Source of the DNA: Candidatus Cloacimonadota bacterium
GTDB taxonomy: Bacteria; Cloacimonadota; Cloacimonadia; Cloacimonadales; Cloacimonadaceae
Reading direction: 5' to 3'
Assembly (NCBI GenBank): GCA_023421135.1
Contig: JAEZUG010000001.1
Coordinates: 1 to 11,027, forward strand
Length of the DNA stretch: 11,027 bases
The position numbers and the translations under genes are program-made. The notes under the pieces are model-generated. The model ran no database searches. It was not told the DNA's origin and worked only from the letters and a program-made list of their open reading frames with translations. Numbering within the stretch: position 1 is the stretch's first letter; each line of letters starts with the position of its first letter. This document shows positions 1-6,433 of this stretch, piece by piece.

Positions 1-3
1 AAA

Positions 4-89
4 ACCCATCTCATACCCATGTGACACGCATGAGTTTACATGGGTGTCACATGGGTGTCACATGGGTGTCTCATGGGTGTCGTATCAGT
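4..89. repeat. 11-bp tandem repeat array with inverted copies
   Basis: Four head-to-tail copies of an 11-base unit, CATGGGTGTCA and near variants, lie at 39-49, 50-60, 61-71 and 72-82, with a decayed remnant to about 89. Upstream at 4-14, 15-25 and 26-36 the same unit is present in reverse complement (ACCCATCTCAT, ACCCATGTGAC, then a degenerate third copy). The segment 15-32 can pair with 39-56 with a single mismatch around a six-base loop (33-38), and the pairing continues outward to 4/67 with few further mismatches. The array is therefore both a tandem repeat and a long imperfect hairpin. It lies outside any gene, upstream of the EF-G-like gene promoter. Its function is unknown. Confidence 0.85.
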
Positions 90-115
90 TGAAGCTTGAG
101 GATGAAAAATAGCAA

Positions 116-150
116 TTGACACAAGACAAGCCTTAAAAAACATTGTACAA
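116..150 (+). promoter_or_regulatory. candidate promoter of the EF-G-like gene
   Basis: A perfect -35 hexamer TTGACA sits at 116-121. No good -10 hexamer follows at 17 bases. The AT-rich stretch 133-147 offers only weak matches, such as CATTGT at 141-146 (19-base spacing). An 8-base perfect palindrome TTGTACAA at 143-150 overlaps the expected -10/start region and could be an operator. The heptamer AGCAATT occurs at 111-117 and again at 150-156. The location is right for driving the gene at 185, but only the -35 is convincing. Confidence 0.35.
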
Positions 151-174
151 GCAATTAAAAGTATCAACATGAAT

Positions 175-180
175 GAGGAT
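175..180 (+). promoter_or_regulatory. Shine-Dalgarno that favours the start at 185
   Basis: GAGG at 175-178 lies six bases before the ATG at 185, an ideal spacing. The in-frame ATG at 173 overlaps this site and has no purine-rich element upstream of it. This decides for the start at 185. Confidence 0.6.
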
Positions 181-184
181 AGAA

Positions 185-2239
185 ATGAAAGACTATGACA
201 TGAAGAAGCTTAGAAATCTTCTTTTCCTGGGTGCCAGTGGCGCTGGTAAGACCAGCCTGGCAGAACAGATGTTCTTCCTGAACAAAGCAACCAACAGACT
301 TGGAAAGATAGACGAAGGTAATACTACTTTGGACTTTGATGCAGAAGAGATTACCAAGAAGATGAGCCTTGGGCTCTCAATCGGCTTCCTGAACCACAAC
401 GATCATAAGATCAATATCATGGATGCTCCTGGCAATCCGGACTTTATCGGAGATGCCATTGTTGCCATCCCCGCCACGGAAAACACTGTGATCGTCGCTA
501 ATGCAGCAGCTGGCTTCGAAGTTGGTTTGGAACTGGCTTTGGAACAGCTCGAAGGCAAGAAGGTAGGCAAGGTCTTGGTCGTGAATCGCATGGACAACGA
601 GCATGCTGATTTTGAGAAAACTTTGGAATCCATTCATGATAACATGGGCATCAAGCCTGTTGGCATTCTTATCCCCATCGGTAAGGAAGGTGGATTTGAA
701 GGCGTGGTGGATATCATCAGCCAGAAAGCCATCCGTCCCTCGGGAATCTCTGAGGTTCCAGCCAATATGACCGATGCAGTCGAAGAAGCCAGGCTCCATT
801 TGATGGAAGCAGTGGCAGAGACAGATGAAGACTTGCTCAACGAGTTCCTTGAGAATATGGAACTTCCCATGGATAAGCTGATCCCCGGCCTCAAGCAAGG
901 TATCTCCACAGGCGAGATCATCCCTGCTTTTGCCTGCTCTGCCGGCACAGGCGTGGGCGTGCAAGCCTTTATCGATGCAGTGATAGATTACCTTCCTTCT
1001 CCTGCAGATATCAAAGAGATGGAAGTTCTTACCGGCGAAGAGAAGACCCTGATCAAGACCAGCCCTGATGGAGACATCCTGGGCTACATCTTCAAGCTTT
1101 ATGCAGATCCTAACATGGGCGAATTTGCCTATGTTCGCATGTTCTCTGGCTGTTTGAAGACAGGTATGGAATTCTACATTCCTGAAAAGGACGCCAAAGA
1201 TAAAGCCGGCAATATGTACTATATGCTGGGCAAGAACCGTATCGATACCAATGAGATCAGAGCTGGTGAGATTGGTGCCCTGGTGAAGCTGAAGAATGCT
1301 AAGATGATGAATAGCATTTGCCCTCCCAATGGCAAGCTCGCTATTGATACACCTGAGCTTCCCTCTCCTACTTACTGGCAGTGCATCCGTGCCGCCAATC
1401 AATCTGATGAAGACAAGATTGGTGCTGCCCTGCAGAGAGTGATCGCCGAAGATCCCACTATAAAGTACGAAATCAATTCCGAGACTCACGAAAACGTGAT
1501 TTCAGGTATGGGTGAGCAGCAGCTCAACCTCGTGCTCAAGAAGATGAAGAATCGCTATAAGGTCGATGCGATGATGAAAGAACCCAGGATTCCCTATAAA
1601 GAGACCATCATGGGTTCCACAGAGTCACATTACAAACACAAGAAGCAATCTGGCGGACGTGGCCAATATGGTGATGTCTATTTCAGAATCAAACCCACCG
1701 AGAGGGGCGAAGGCTTCCAGTTTGTCAATTCTATCGTTGGCGGTGTGATTCCTTCAAACTTTGTTCCCGCCATCGAGAAAGGTTTGGTGGAGACCATGGA
1801 GAAGGGTATCATTGCTGGTTACCAGGTGGTGGACGTCTGCGTGGATGTTTATTACGGCAGCTACCACGATGTGGACTCCTCTGAAATGGCTTTCAAGATT
1901 GCCTCCTCTATGGCTCTCAAAGAAGGCTTTAAGAATTGCAAACCCATCCTGCTCGAGCCCATTCATGAGCTGGTGATCATTGTGCCCAGCGAGTATATGG
2001 GAGACGTGATGGGAGATATCTCCACTCGTCGTGGCAGAATCATGGGTATGGAACAACGCGGTAAGAAGCAGTATCTGACTGCCCAAATGCCCGTGGCTGA
2101 GATGTATTTCTATTTCCCTGCTCTGAAGTCCTTTACTCAGGGACGCGGAAGATTCACACAAGGCTTCTCACATTACGAGAAGGTGCCGGAAGACATTACC
2201 CAAAAGGTAGTTGCCGCCTGGCAGGATACTGAAGCTTAA
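185..2239 (+). CDS. Elongation factor G-like GTPase (EF-G2/FusA2 type)
   Basis: 684 residues from the preferred ATG at 185, or 688 from the ATG at 173. This is a full-length translational GTPase with EF-G architecture. The G domain has a P-loop GASGAGKTS (residues 16-24), a G3 motif DAPGNPDF (80-87), a G4 motif NRMD (134-137) and a G5-like SAGTG before the end of the domain. Domains II and III follow. Domain IV carries GGRGQYGDV and SYHDVDSSE, with the tip-region His at 561. Domain V carries the EYMGDVMGD and STRRG signatures. Canonical EF-G has AHxDAGKT, DTPGH and NKMD at the G motifs, so this is the EF-G-like paralogue class rather than the housekeeping translocase. The conserved catalytic His of G3 is Asn84 here, and the G4 Lys is Arg. 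The paralogue class is poorly characterised; a ribosome-associated role is inferred. The gene is transcribed alone and is followed by a strong terminator. Confidence 0.9.
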   Translation: MKDYDMKKLRNLLFLGASGAGKTSLAEQMFFLNKATNRLGKIDEGNTTLDFDAEEITKKMSLGLSIGFLNHNDHKINIMDAPGNPDFIGDAIVAIPATENTVIVANAAAGFEVGLELALEQLEGKKVGKVLVVNRMDNEHADFEKTLESIHDNMGIKPVGILIPIGKEGGFEGVVDIISQKAIRPSGISEVPANMTDAVEEARLHLMEAVAETDEDLLNEFLENMELPMDKLIPGLKQGISTGEIIPAFACSAGTGVGVQAFIDAVIDYLPSPADIKEMEVLTGEEKTLIKTSPDGDILGYIFKLYADPNMGEFAYVRMFSGCLKTGMEFYIPEKDAKDKAGNMYYMLGKNRIDTNEIRAGEIGALVKLKNAKMMNSICPPNGKLAIDTPELPSPTYWQCIRAANQSDEDKIGAALQRVIAEDPTIKYEINSETHENVISGMGEQQLNLVLKKMKNRYKVDAMMKEPRIPYKETIMGSTESHYKHKKQSGGRGQYGDVYFRIKPTERGEGFQFVNSIVGGVIPSNFVPAIEKGLVETMEKGIIAGYQVVDVCVDVYYGSYHDVDSSEMAFKIASSMALKEGFKNCKPILLEPIHELVIIVPSEYMGDVMGDISTRRGRIMGMEQRGKKQYLTAQMPVAEMYFYFPALKSFTQGRGRFTQGFSHYEKVPEDITQKVVAAWQDTEA

Positions 2240-2267
2240 TAGATAAATCAAACACTGAGCTATAAGT

Positions 2268-2308
2268 AAGCAGGAGCGGTTAAGTACTGATCGTCTCCTG
2301 CTTTTTTT
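2268..2308 (+). terminator. intrinsic terminator after the EF-G-like gene
   Basis: A nine-base perfect stem, AAGCAGGAG (2268-2276) pairing with CTCCTGCTT (2295-2303), encloses an 18-base loop. A run of seven T at 2302-2308 follows. It begins 29 bases after the stop codon at 2237-2239 and should end the monocistronic transcript. Confidence 0.88.
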
Positions 2309-2313
2309 AGTAC

Positions 2314-2371
2314 TTGACACATAGAAGCAAGTCTACTAAGAAGAGATCATGAAAGAAATATGCTATATAAT
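2314..2371 (+). promoter_or_regulatory. candidate promoter(s) of the yebC-ruvCA-rsmB operon
   Basis: Two candidates lie between the terminator and yebC. The first is TTGACA at 2314-2319 with TAAGAA at 2337-2342 (17-base spacing): a perfect -35 with a weak -10. The second is an extended -10, TGC followed by TATATAAT at 2361-2371, which has no recognisable -35. Either would drive the whole six-gene run. The AT-rich leader 2355-2385 fits an open-complex region. Confidence 0.45.
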
Positions 2372-2399
2372 AATAAAATAAGGATTTAAGAGGTAGTGT

Positions 2400-3149
2400 A
2401 TGTCCGGACATAATAAGTGGAGTACGATTAAGCACAAAAAAGCTGCGACTGATGCCAAGCGTGGTCGCATATATACCCGCCTGGTGAAAGAGATCATCCT
2501 GGCAGCCAAGAATGGTGGTGGAGATACAGAGACCAATCCCAGGCTCAGAACTGCTATCAACAGCGCCAAGGCCGAGAATATGCCCAAAGATAACATCGAA
2601 CGGGCGATCAAGCGTGGCACTGGCGAGATCGAAGGTGCAACCTATGAAGAACTCACCTATGAAGGCTATGGACACAACGGAGTCGGCATCGTTATAGACG
2701 TGATGACGGACAACCGCAATCGCACCGTGGCAGAGCTGCGCCACATGCTTTCCAAGTATGGCGGCAATATGGCCGAAAACGGAGCAGTCTCCTGGAACTT
2801 TGAACAGAAGGGATATTTCCGTGTTCCTGCTGCTGGCCTGGAAGAAGATGAATTTATGATGCAAGCTTTGGAGGCTGGTGCTTCTGATGTGGAACTGGAT
2901 GAAGACTTCTTTGAGATTTACACTGAAGCTGCAGATTTCCATGTTGTTCTCAGTGCAGTGGAAGCTCTGGGTTTCCCCACAGAAGGTGCGGAACTCACCC
3001 GAATCCCCAAGACCACAGTCAATGCAGACGAAGTGGCTCCCAAGCTCTTAAGGCTGATCGAAATGTTGGAAGACCTGGACGATGTCCAGAAGGTCTATGC
3101 CAATTTTGAATTCTCAGACGAAGTGTTGGAACAGCTTAACAAAGAATAG
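2400..3149 (+). CDS. yebC: YebC/TACO1-family protein
   Basis: 249 residues, the usual length for the family. The N-terminus MSGHNKWSTIKHKK is the near-invariant YebC signature. It is followed by the conserved KEIILAAKNGGGDTETN region (about residues 30-46) and NMPKDNIERAIKRGTGE (about 60-76). The acidic central and C-terminal domains are typical. YebC proteins were long annotated as transcriptional regulators; members of the family, including mitochondrial TACO1, help ribosomes translate difficult sequences such as proline runs. The Shine-Dalgarno AAGAGG at 2388-2393 is well placed for the ATG. It is the first gene of the operon, and its stop codon shares one base with the GTG start of ruvC. 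The yebC-ruvC-ruvA order is common in bacteria and supports the calls. Confidence 0.97.
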   Translation: MSGHNKWSTIKHKKAATDAKRGRIYTRLVKEIILAAKNGGGDTETNPRLRTAINSAKAENMPKDNIERAIKRGTGEIEGATYEELTYEGYGHNGVGIVIDVMTDNRNRTVAELRHMLSKYGGNMAENGAVSWNFEQKGYFRVPAAGLEEDEFMMQALEAGASDVELDEDFFEIYTEAADFHVVLSAVEALGFPTEGAELTRIPKTTVNADEVAPKLLRLIEMLEDLDDVQKVYANFEFSDEVLEQLNKE

Positions 3150-3625
3150 TGCTGATTCTTGGGATCGATCCTGGTAGCCGCTATTGTGGCTACGGTTTGC
3201 TGCAGTTTGAAGGTCGCAAGGTAGTCGCCGCAGGCTGCGATCTGATCGATGTGAGCAAGATCAGCAGTCTTTCGGACAGGCTTTGTCTTCTTCACGAGAA
3301 GCTCTCAGCAGTGATCCAAGAGCATAAGCCAGATCTGGCAGCGATGGAGACAATGTTCTTCAACAAGCATGTCCAGAGTATCTTCACGCTCGGCCATGCC
3401 AGGGGCGTCTTGCTGCTCACAATGGCGCAGAGTGGCATTCCAATTGCGGAATACAGCCCCAGAGAGATCAAGAAAGCTGTGGTGGGCAATGGCAATGCCA
3501 ATAAACAACAGGTGAGGTTTATGGTCAGCTCCCTCTTCAAACTTAGTAATAATAAGCTCAAAGACGATGCTTACGATGCTTTGGCGGTGGCTTACTGTCA
3601 CTTTAACCGTTTGAGATTTGGATAG
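3149..3625 (+). CDS. ruvC: Crossover junction endodeoxyribonuclease RuvC
   Basis: 158 residues, slightly shorter than the 173 of E. coli RuvC. It resolves Holliday junctions by symmetric nicking as a homodimer with Mg2+. The RNase H-like fold begins LILGIDPGSR. All four catalytic acids are visible: Asp7 (GIDPGS), Glu67 (AAMETMF), and Asp140 and Asp143 in the DDAYDALA motif. The conserved EYSPREIKKAVVGNG stretch (about residues 101-115) is present too. The start is GTG at 3149, which overlaps the yebC TAG by one base, so translation is probably coupled. The stop abuts the ruvA ATG directly. The N-terminus starts exactly where the family does, which supports the GTG choice. Confidence 0.96.
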   Translation: MLILGIDPGSRYCGYGLLQFEGRKVVAAGCDLIDVSKISSLSDRLCLLHEKLSAVIQEHKPDLAAMETMFFNKHVQSIFTLGHARGVLLLTMAQSGIPIAEYSPREIKKAVVGNGNANKQQVRFMVSSLFKLSNNKLKDDAYDALAVAYCHFNRLRFG

Positions 3626-4228
3626 ATGATACACTATATAAACGGCACCTTGGTTGCTAAGTCCCCCATTATAGCAGTTGTAGAATCCTTCGGCATTGCC
3701 TGGGAACTCAATATCGCTCTTTCCACCTATGAGAAGCTACCTCTTTTGGGGGAAAAGTGTCTGCTCTACAGCCTTCTGCAGTTTTCTCAGGATCAGGTGA
3801 AGCTCTATGGCTTCAGTAGCCTGGCAGAGAAGGAACTCTTTGTGAAGCTCACCTCTGTTTCAGGGATTGGCCCCAAGATAGCCATCTCGGTGATCTCCAC
3901 CCTCAGCCTTTCCAGCTTTGTACGCTCCATCCGCAATGGAGAGGAACACATACTTACCAAAGTCCCGGGGCTGGGTAAGAAAAGTGCTCAGAGGCTCATT
4001 GTGGAGCTAAAGGACAAGGTGACAGACCTTGTTGACAGTATGGATGAAGCAGACAAGAGAACTATGGACAAAGATAGCCTGGAAGTGGAATCTGCCCTGA
4101 TTGCCCTGGGCTTCAACCCCAAAGACATCCGCAGGGAACTAAGCCTCTTGAAAGCGGAAGAAAGGGATCTATCGATAGAACAAACTATCAAGGAAACCAT
4201 CAAAAGACTGTATCAGAGGTCAAAATGA
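3626..4228 (+). CDS. ruvA: Holliday junction branch migration protein RuvA
   Basis: 200 residues, normal length. RuvA binds the four-way junction as a tetramer and loads the RuvB motor. Domain I (residues 1-62) is the OB fold with MIHYINGTLV and LYGF. Domain II has two helix-hairpin-helix motifs, SVSGIGPKIA (77-86) and KVPGLGKKSAQRL (112-124). A flexible acidic linker (about 135-150) leads to domain III, the RuvB-binding three-helix domain (about 151-200) with ALIALGFNPKDI. At the acidic-pin position, which is Glu55-Asp56 in E. coli, this protein has Gln55-Asp56. ruvB is not adjacent. The ATG follows the ruvC stop with no gap, and the stop overlaps the rsmB ATG by four bases (ATGA). Confidence 0.96.
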   Translation: MIHYINGTLVAKSPIIAVVESFGIAWELNIALSTYEKLPLLGEKCLLYSLLQFSQDQVKLYGFSSLAEKELFVKLTSVSGIGPKIAISVISTLSLSSFVRSIRNGEEHILTKVPGLGKKSAQRLIVELKDKVTDLVDSMDEADKRTMDKDSLEVESALIALGFNPKDIRRELSLLKAEERDLSIEQTIKETIKRLYQRSK

Positions 4229-5538
4229 ACTTTCGCCAGGAAGCCTATTCCACCATCCTCAAGGTGCTCAAAGACTATGATTTCTCAGATACTCTGCTGC
4301 AACAGAAAGCCAAGAAGCTGAAGAATTCCGAGGAATCTCTGGCTCTCTTTTACACTACTGTGAAGGGAGTGGTCAAGCTGCACCGCAAGCTGGATTATAT
4401 CCTCACAAACTATACTGATGCCAGGAAGTGGGCTGCCACAGATATAAAGATCAAGACTATGCTTTACTTGGGTCTCTATCAACTGATCTATCTGGATAGT
4501 ATTCCTGACCATGCAGCCCTCAATGAGACTGTGAGCCTGGCCAAGAGCATGCTGGGAGATTCTGTGGGAGATTTTGTAAATGCAGTCCTTCGCAGTTACC
4601 AGAGAAACCCAGAGATCAAGTACCCCGAGACCAACCCCGAGAAGATTGCCTATGAGCACTCCTATCCCCCGGAACTGATTGAGAAGTGGATTGAGTATTG
4701 GGGCGAAGAGGACACCGAGTATATGGCGATCTTCTTCAATGAGAACCCCCAACTTCACATACGGGTGAACACCACTGCCACCAGTCCGGAAAAGTTGTTG
4801 CAATACTTTGCCAAGAGGGATGTGCAACTACAACAATCCCAGGCCAGCAAGCTCCTCTTCATGAGCAAGCAGGCAGAACGCATCCTCAACGACGTTGCTT
4901 TCTCGGAAGGTTACTTCTCTGTGCAAGATAGCTCTGCTGCAATGATCATCGAACTGCTCGATCCCAAGCCTGAAGAGAATATTCTGGATCTCTTTGCCGC
5001 CCCGGGTGGCAAGTGTACCTTCATTGCAGAGAAGATGGCAAACACTGGCGAAGTAGTGGCTGTGGATAAGATACCAAATAAGATGAAACTGCTCAAGCAA
5101 GCCGCTGCCAGATTGCAACTGACCAACATCACTCAAGTGGTAGCAGATGCCTTTACTTATGGTCCTGTGGCTCCCGCATACCACAGAGTATTAGTTGATG
5201 CACCCTGTTCAGGATGGGGAGTCCTGGGCAGAAAGGCAGATCTCCGCTGGCAAGTTCATCAGGACATCGCAGAACTGGTTAAGCTCCAAGAGAAAGCTCT
5301 GGATCACGCTGCCAACTTTGTGAAGAGTGGGGGAGTGCTGGTCTATTCCACCTGCACGATGAACCCTCTGGAAAACGAACAGCAGGTCGAACGCTTCCTC
5401 AAACGAAATCCCAATTACAAGCTTGAACCAGCTTCCAAACATATTCCAGAGCAGTTTACGCACTCCGGCTTTATGAAGACAATACCCTTTAAGCATCATA
5501 TGGACGGAGCCTTTGCAGCCAAGCTGATCAAGGCCTAA
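4225..5538 (+). CDS. rsmB: 16S rRNA (cytosine-5)-methyltransferase RsmB/Sun
   Basis: 437 residues, typical of RsmB (Fmu/Sun), which methylates C967 (E. coli numbering) of 16S rRNA using SAM. The N-terminal NusB-like helical domain spans about 1-130, with the DYILTNYT and DHAALNETV segments. The linker contains HIRVNTT. The Rossmann methyltransferase domain follows. Its motifs are the SAM-binding DLFAAPGGKC (255-264), motif IV VDAPCSGWGVLGRK (324-337) with Cys328, and motif VI YSTCTMNPLENE (374-385) with Cys377, the nucleophile in m5C enzymes. The start overlaps the ruvA stop, indicating translational coupling. The NusB-like domain distinguishes it from the related RsmF/NSUN enzymes. Confidence 0.95.
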   Translation: MNFRQEAYSTILKVLKDYDFSDTLLQQKAKKLKNSEESLALFYTTVKGVVKLHRKLDYILTNYTDARKWAATDIKIKTMLYLGLYQLIYLDSIPDHAALNETVSLAKSMLGDSVGDFVNAVLRSYQRNPEIKYPETNPEKIAYEHSYPPELIEKWIEYWGEEDTEYMAIFFNENPQLHIRVNTTATSPEKLLQYFAKRDVQLQQSQASKLLFMSKQAERILNDVAFSEGYFSVQDSSAAMIIELLDPKPEENILDLFAAPGGKCTFIAEKMANTGEVVAVDKIPNKMKLLKQAAARLQLTNITQVVADAFTYGPVAPAYHRVLVDAPCSGWGVLGRKADLRWQVHQDIAELVKLQEKALDHAANFVKSGGVLVYSTCTMNPLENEQQVERFLKRNPNYKLEPASKHIPEQFTHSGFMKTIPFKHHMDGAFAAKLIKA

Positions 5539-5548
5539 GAGAGTTGTT

Positions 5549-6127
5549 ATGAAAAGCGAAAAGAACAAAAGAGTCCTCTACACCCTGGGCATTGGGCTCG
5601 GGATCATCATCATTGTTGCCTTTATCTCTTCCCAGATTATCTACCCGATTCTGCTGGGCAGACCAGGTAAAGTGGAAGTGCCAAACGTAACAGGGATGAA
5701 TCTCGCTCAGGCCAAGCGTGTCCTGCATGAGAAACGCCTGCACGTCGTGGTACGGGACTCCGTGTGGTCGGAAGAAGCTAAAGTTGAGATAGTGCTGGAA
5801 CAGCAACCCTCTCCTGGAGATATGCTCAAACACGATCACGCAGTGAATCTGGTGATCAGCCGGGGCTCCAGACAAGTCAGCGTGCCGAACGTCGTGGGAC
5901 AGCTATATCAACAAGCTTTTGTGCAACTGAGGAATAAATCCCTCAAAGCTGTGATTGCAGACTCTCTGTATTCAGCCAGTTATCCTGTGAACTCCGTGCT
6001 GCGGACTTCACCCGCTTCTGGCTCTAAAGTGCTCAAGGAAAGCAGTGTTCGCCTCTTTCTCAGCCGTGGTCCCGAGCCTCAGATCACCTACGACGAGCCT
6101 CTGCCCTTTGAGGAGTTTCCCGAATAA
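5549..6127 (+). CDS. Single-pass membrane protein with two PASTA domains, no kinase
   Basis: 192 residues. A short basic cytoplasmic tail (1-9) precedes one transmembrane helix (about 10-33, very rich in Ile/Gly/Leu). The extracytoplasmic part has two PASTA repeats, about 41-106 and 108-174, each starting V-P-N-V-x-G (44-49, 112-117) and ending in LVISRG or LFLSRG. An acidic, proline-containing tail (175-192) closes it. PASTA domains bind muropeptides or peptidoglycan in Ser/Thr kinases of the PrkC/PknB type and in some penicillin-binding proteins. Neither a kinase nor a transpeptidase domain is present, and the protein is complete, with its own start 10 bases after rsmB and a purine-rich site in between. 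The likely role is cell-wall sensing or binding from the membrane; the partner is unknown. The stop overlaps the next start by one base (TAATG). Confidence 0.88.
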   Translation: MKSEKNKRVLYTLGIGLGIIIIVAFISSQIIYPILLGRPGKVEVPNVTGMNLAQAKRVLHEKRLHVVVRDSVWSEEAKVEIVLEQQPSPGDMLKHDHAVNLVISRGSRQVSVPNVVGQLYQQAFVQLRNKSLKAVIADSLYSASYPVNSVLRTSPASGSKVLKESSVRLFLSRGPEPQITYDEPLPFEEFPE

Positions 6128-6357
6128 TGCATCTGGAACTGCTGAGCGAAGAAGCCATCAACTCCACAAGCCTGTGCTACATGCTCAGACTTCCCAAAAA
6201 GGACTTCCAGTTCTTTGCCTACTTGCTTGATTCCATCGATAACCTGGGAACTCACAGCAGCACAGGCGTGGAAGACGAGATGCAAGTATTCCTGCCTCAT
6301 GATCTCAAAGCAGAATGGTTAGGCTTTGTGGATTGCTACAAAGGCTTTGAGAACTGA
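6127..6357 (+). CDS. Small DUF4911-like protein
   Basis: 76 residues with ATG at 6127 overlapping the PASTA-protein stop by one base. The core, about residues 16-70, runs YMLRLPKKDFQFFAYLLDSIDNLG, then a short variable stretch, then EMQVFLPHD, and a final amphipathic helix ending in LGFVDCY. This basic/hydrophobic alpha-beta pattern resembles the small DUF4911 family, whose members have a conserved R-x-x-x-x-D/I-x-x-x-x-x-x-L-E start and a hydrophobic strand ending in a P. The match is from memory of the family pattern and is tentative. It has no signal peptide or membrane segment, so it is probably cytosolic. Codon use matches its neighbours and the tight overlap argues that it is a real gene. 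The function is unknown. Confidence 0.75.
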   Translation: MHLELLSEEAINSTSLCYMLRLPKKDFQFFAYLLDSIDNLGTHSSTGVEDEMQVFLPHDLKAEWLGFVDCYKGFEN

Positions 6358-6433
6358 AGAAAGGGATGTTTGTCCCCAAGAATTGAGTTATCTTTTATAT
6401 AAACCCTGATTCGTTCAAGGAGAGAATTGTTTA
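6358..6433 (+). promoter_or_regulatory. gap and likely promoter/leader before nqrB
   Basis: This 76-base gap is the only substantial break between 2400 and 10772. It contains a short hairpin, GGGA (6363-6366) pairing with TCCC (6373-6376), too weak and without a T-run to be a terminator. An AT-rich TTTTATATAAA element at 6393-6403 could serve as a -10. TTGTCC at 6370-6375 is a poor -35 at 20-base spacing. A separate promoter for the nqr genes is plausible but not proven; readthrough from upstream is also possible. Confidence 0.35.
6417..6424 (+). promoter_or_regulatory. strong Shine-Dalgarno of nqrB
   Basis: AAGGAGAG at 6417-6424 ends nine bases before the ATG at 6434. It is the best ribosome-binding site in the window and marks the first gene of the electron-transport run. 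Confidence 0.75.

Noticed and set aside
4..89. CRISPR array at the window start
   Set aside because: Units are 11 bases and directly abutting with no unique spacers, and some copies are inverted; this does not fit a CRISPR.
377..1489. 370-residue open frame on the minus strand inside the EF-G-like gene
   Set aside because: It lies wholly antisense to a gene with clear family motifs, its protein is His/Cys-rich low-plausibility sequence, and it matches no family. It is a codon-bias shadow.
185..2239. Calling the first gene the housekeeping fusA
   Set aside because: The P-loop, G3 and G4 motifs (GASGAGKTS, DAPGN, NRMD) are those of the EF-G-like paralogue class, and the usual rpsL-rpsG-fusA-tuf context is missing.
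4285..4827. 180-residue minus-strand open frame within rsmB
   Set aside because: It is antisense to a conserved methyltransferase gene, and no motif or ribosome-binding site supports it.
6363..6376. Terminator between the DUF4911-like gene and nqrB
   Set aside because: The stem is only four base pairs and no T-run follows, so it is not a credible intrinsic terminator.
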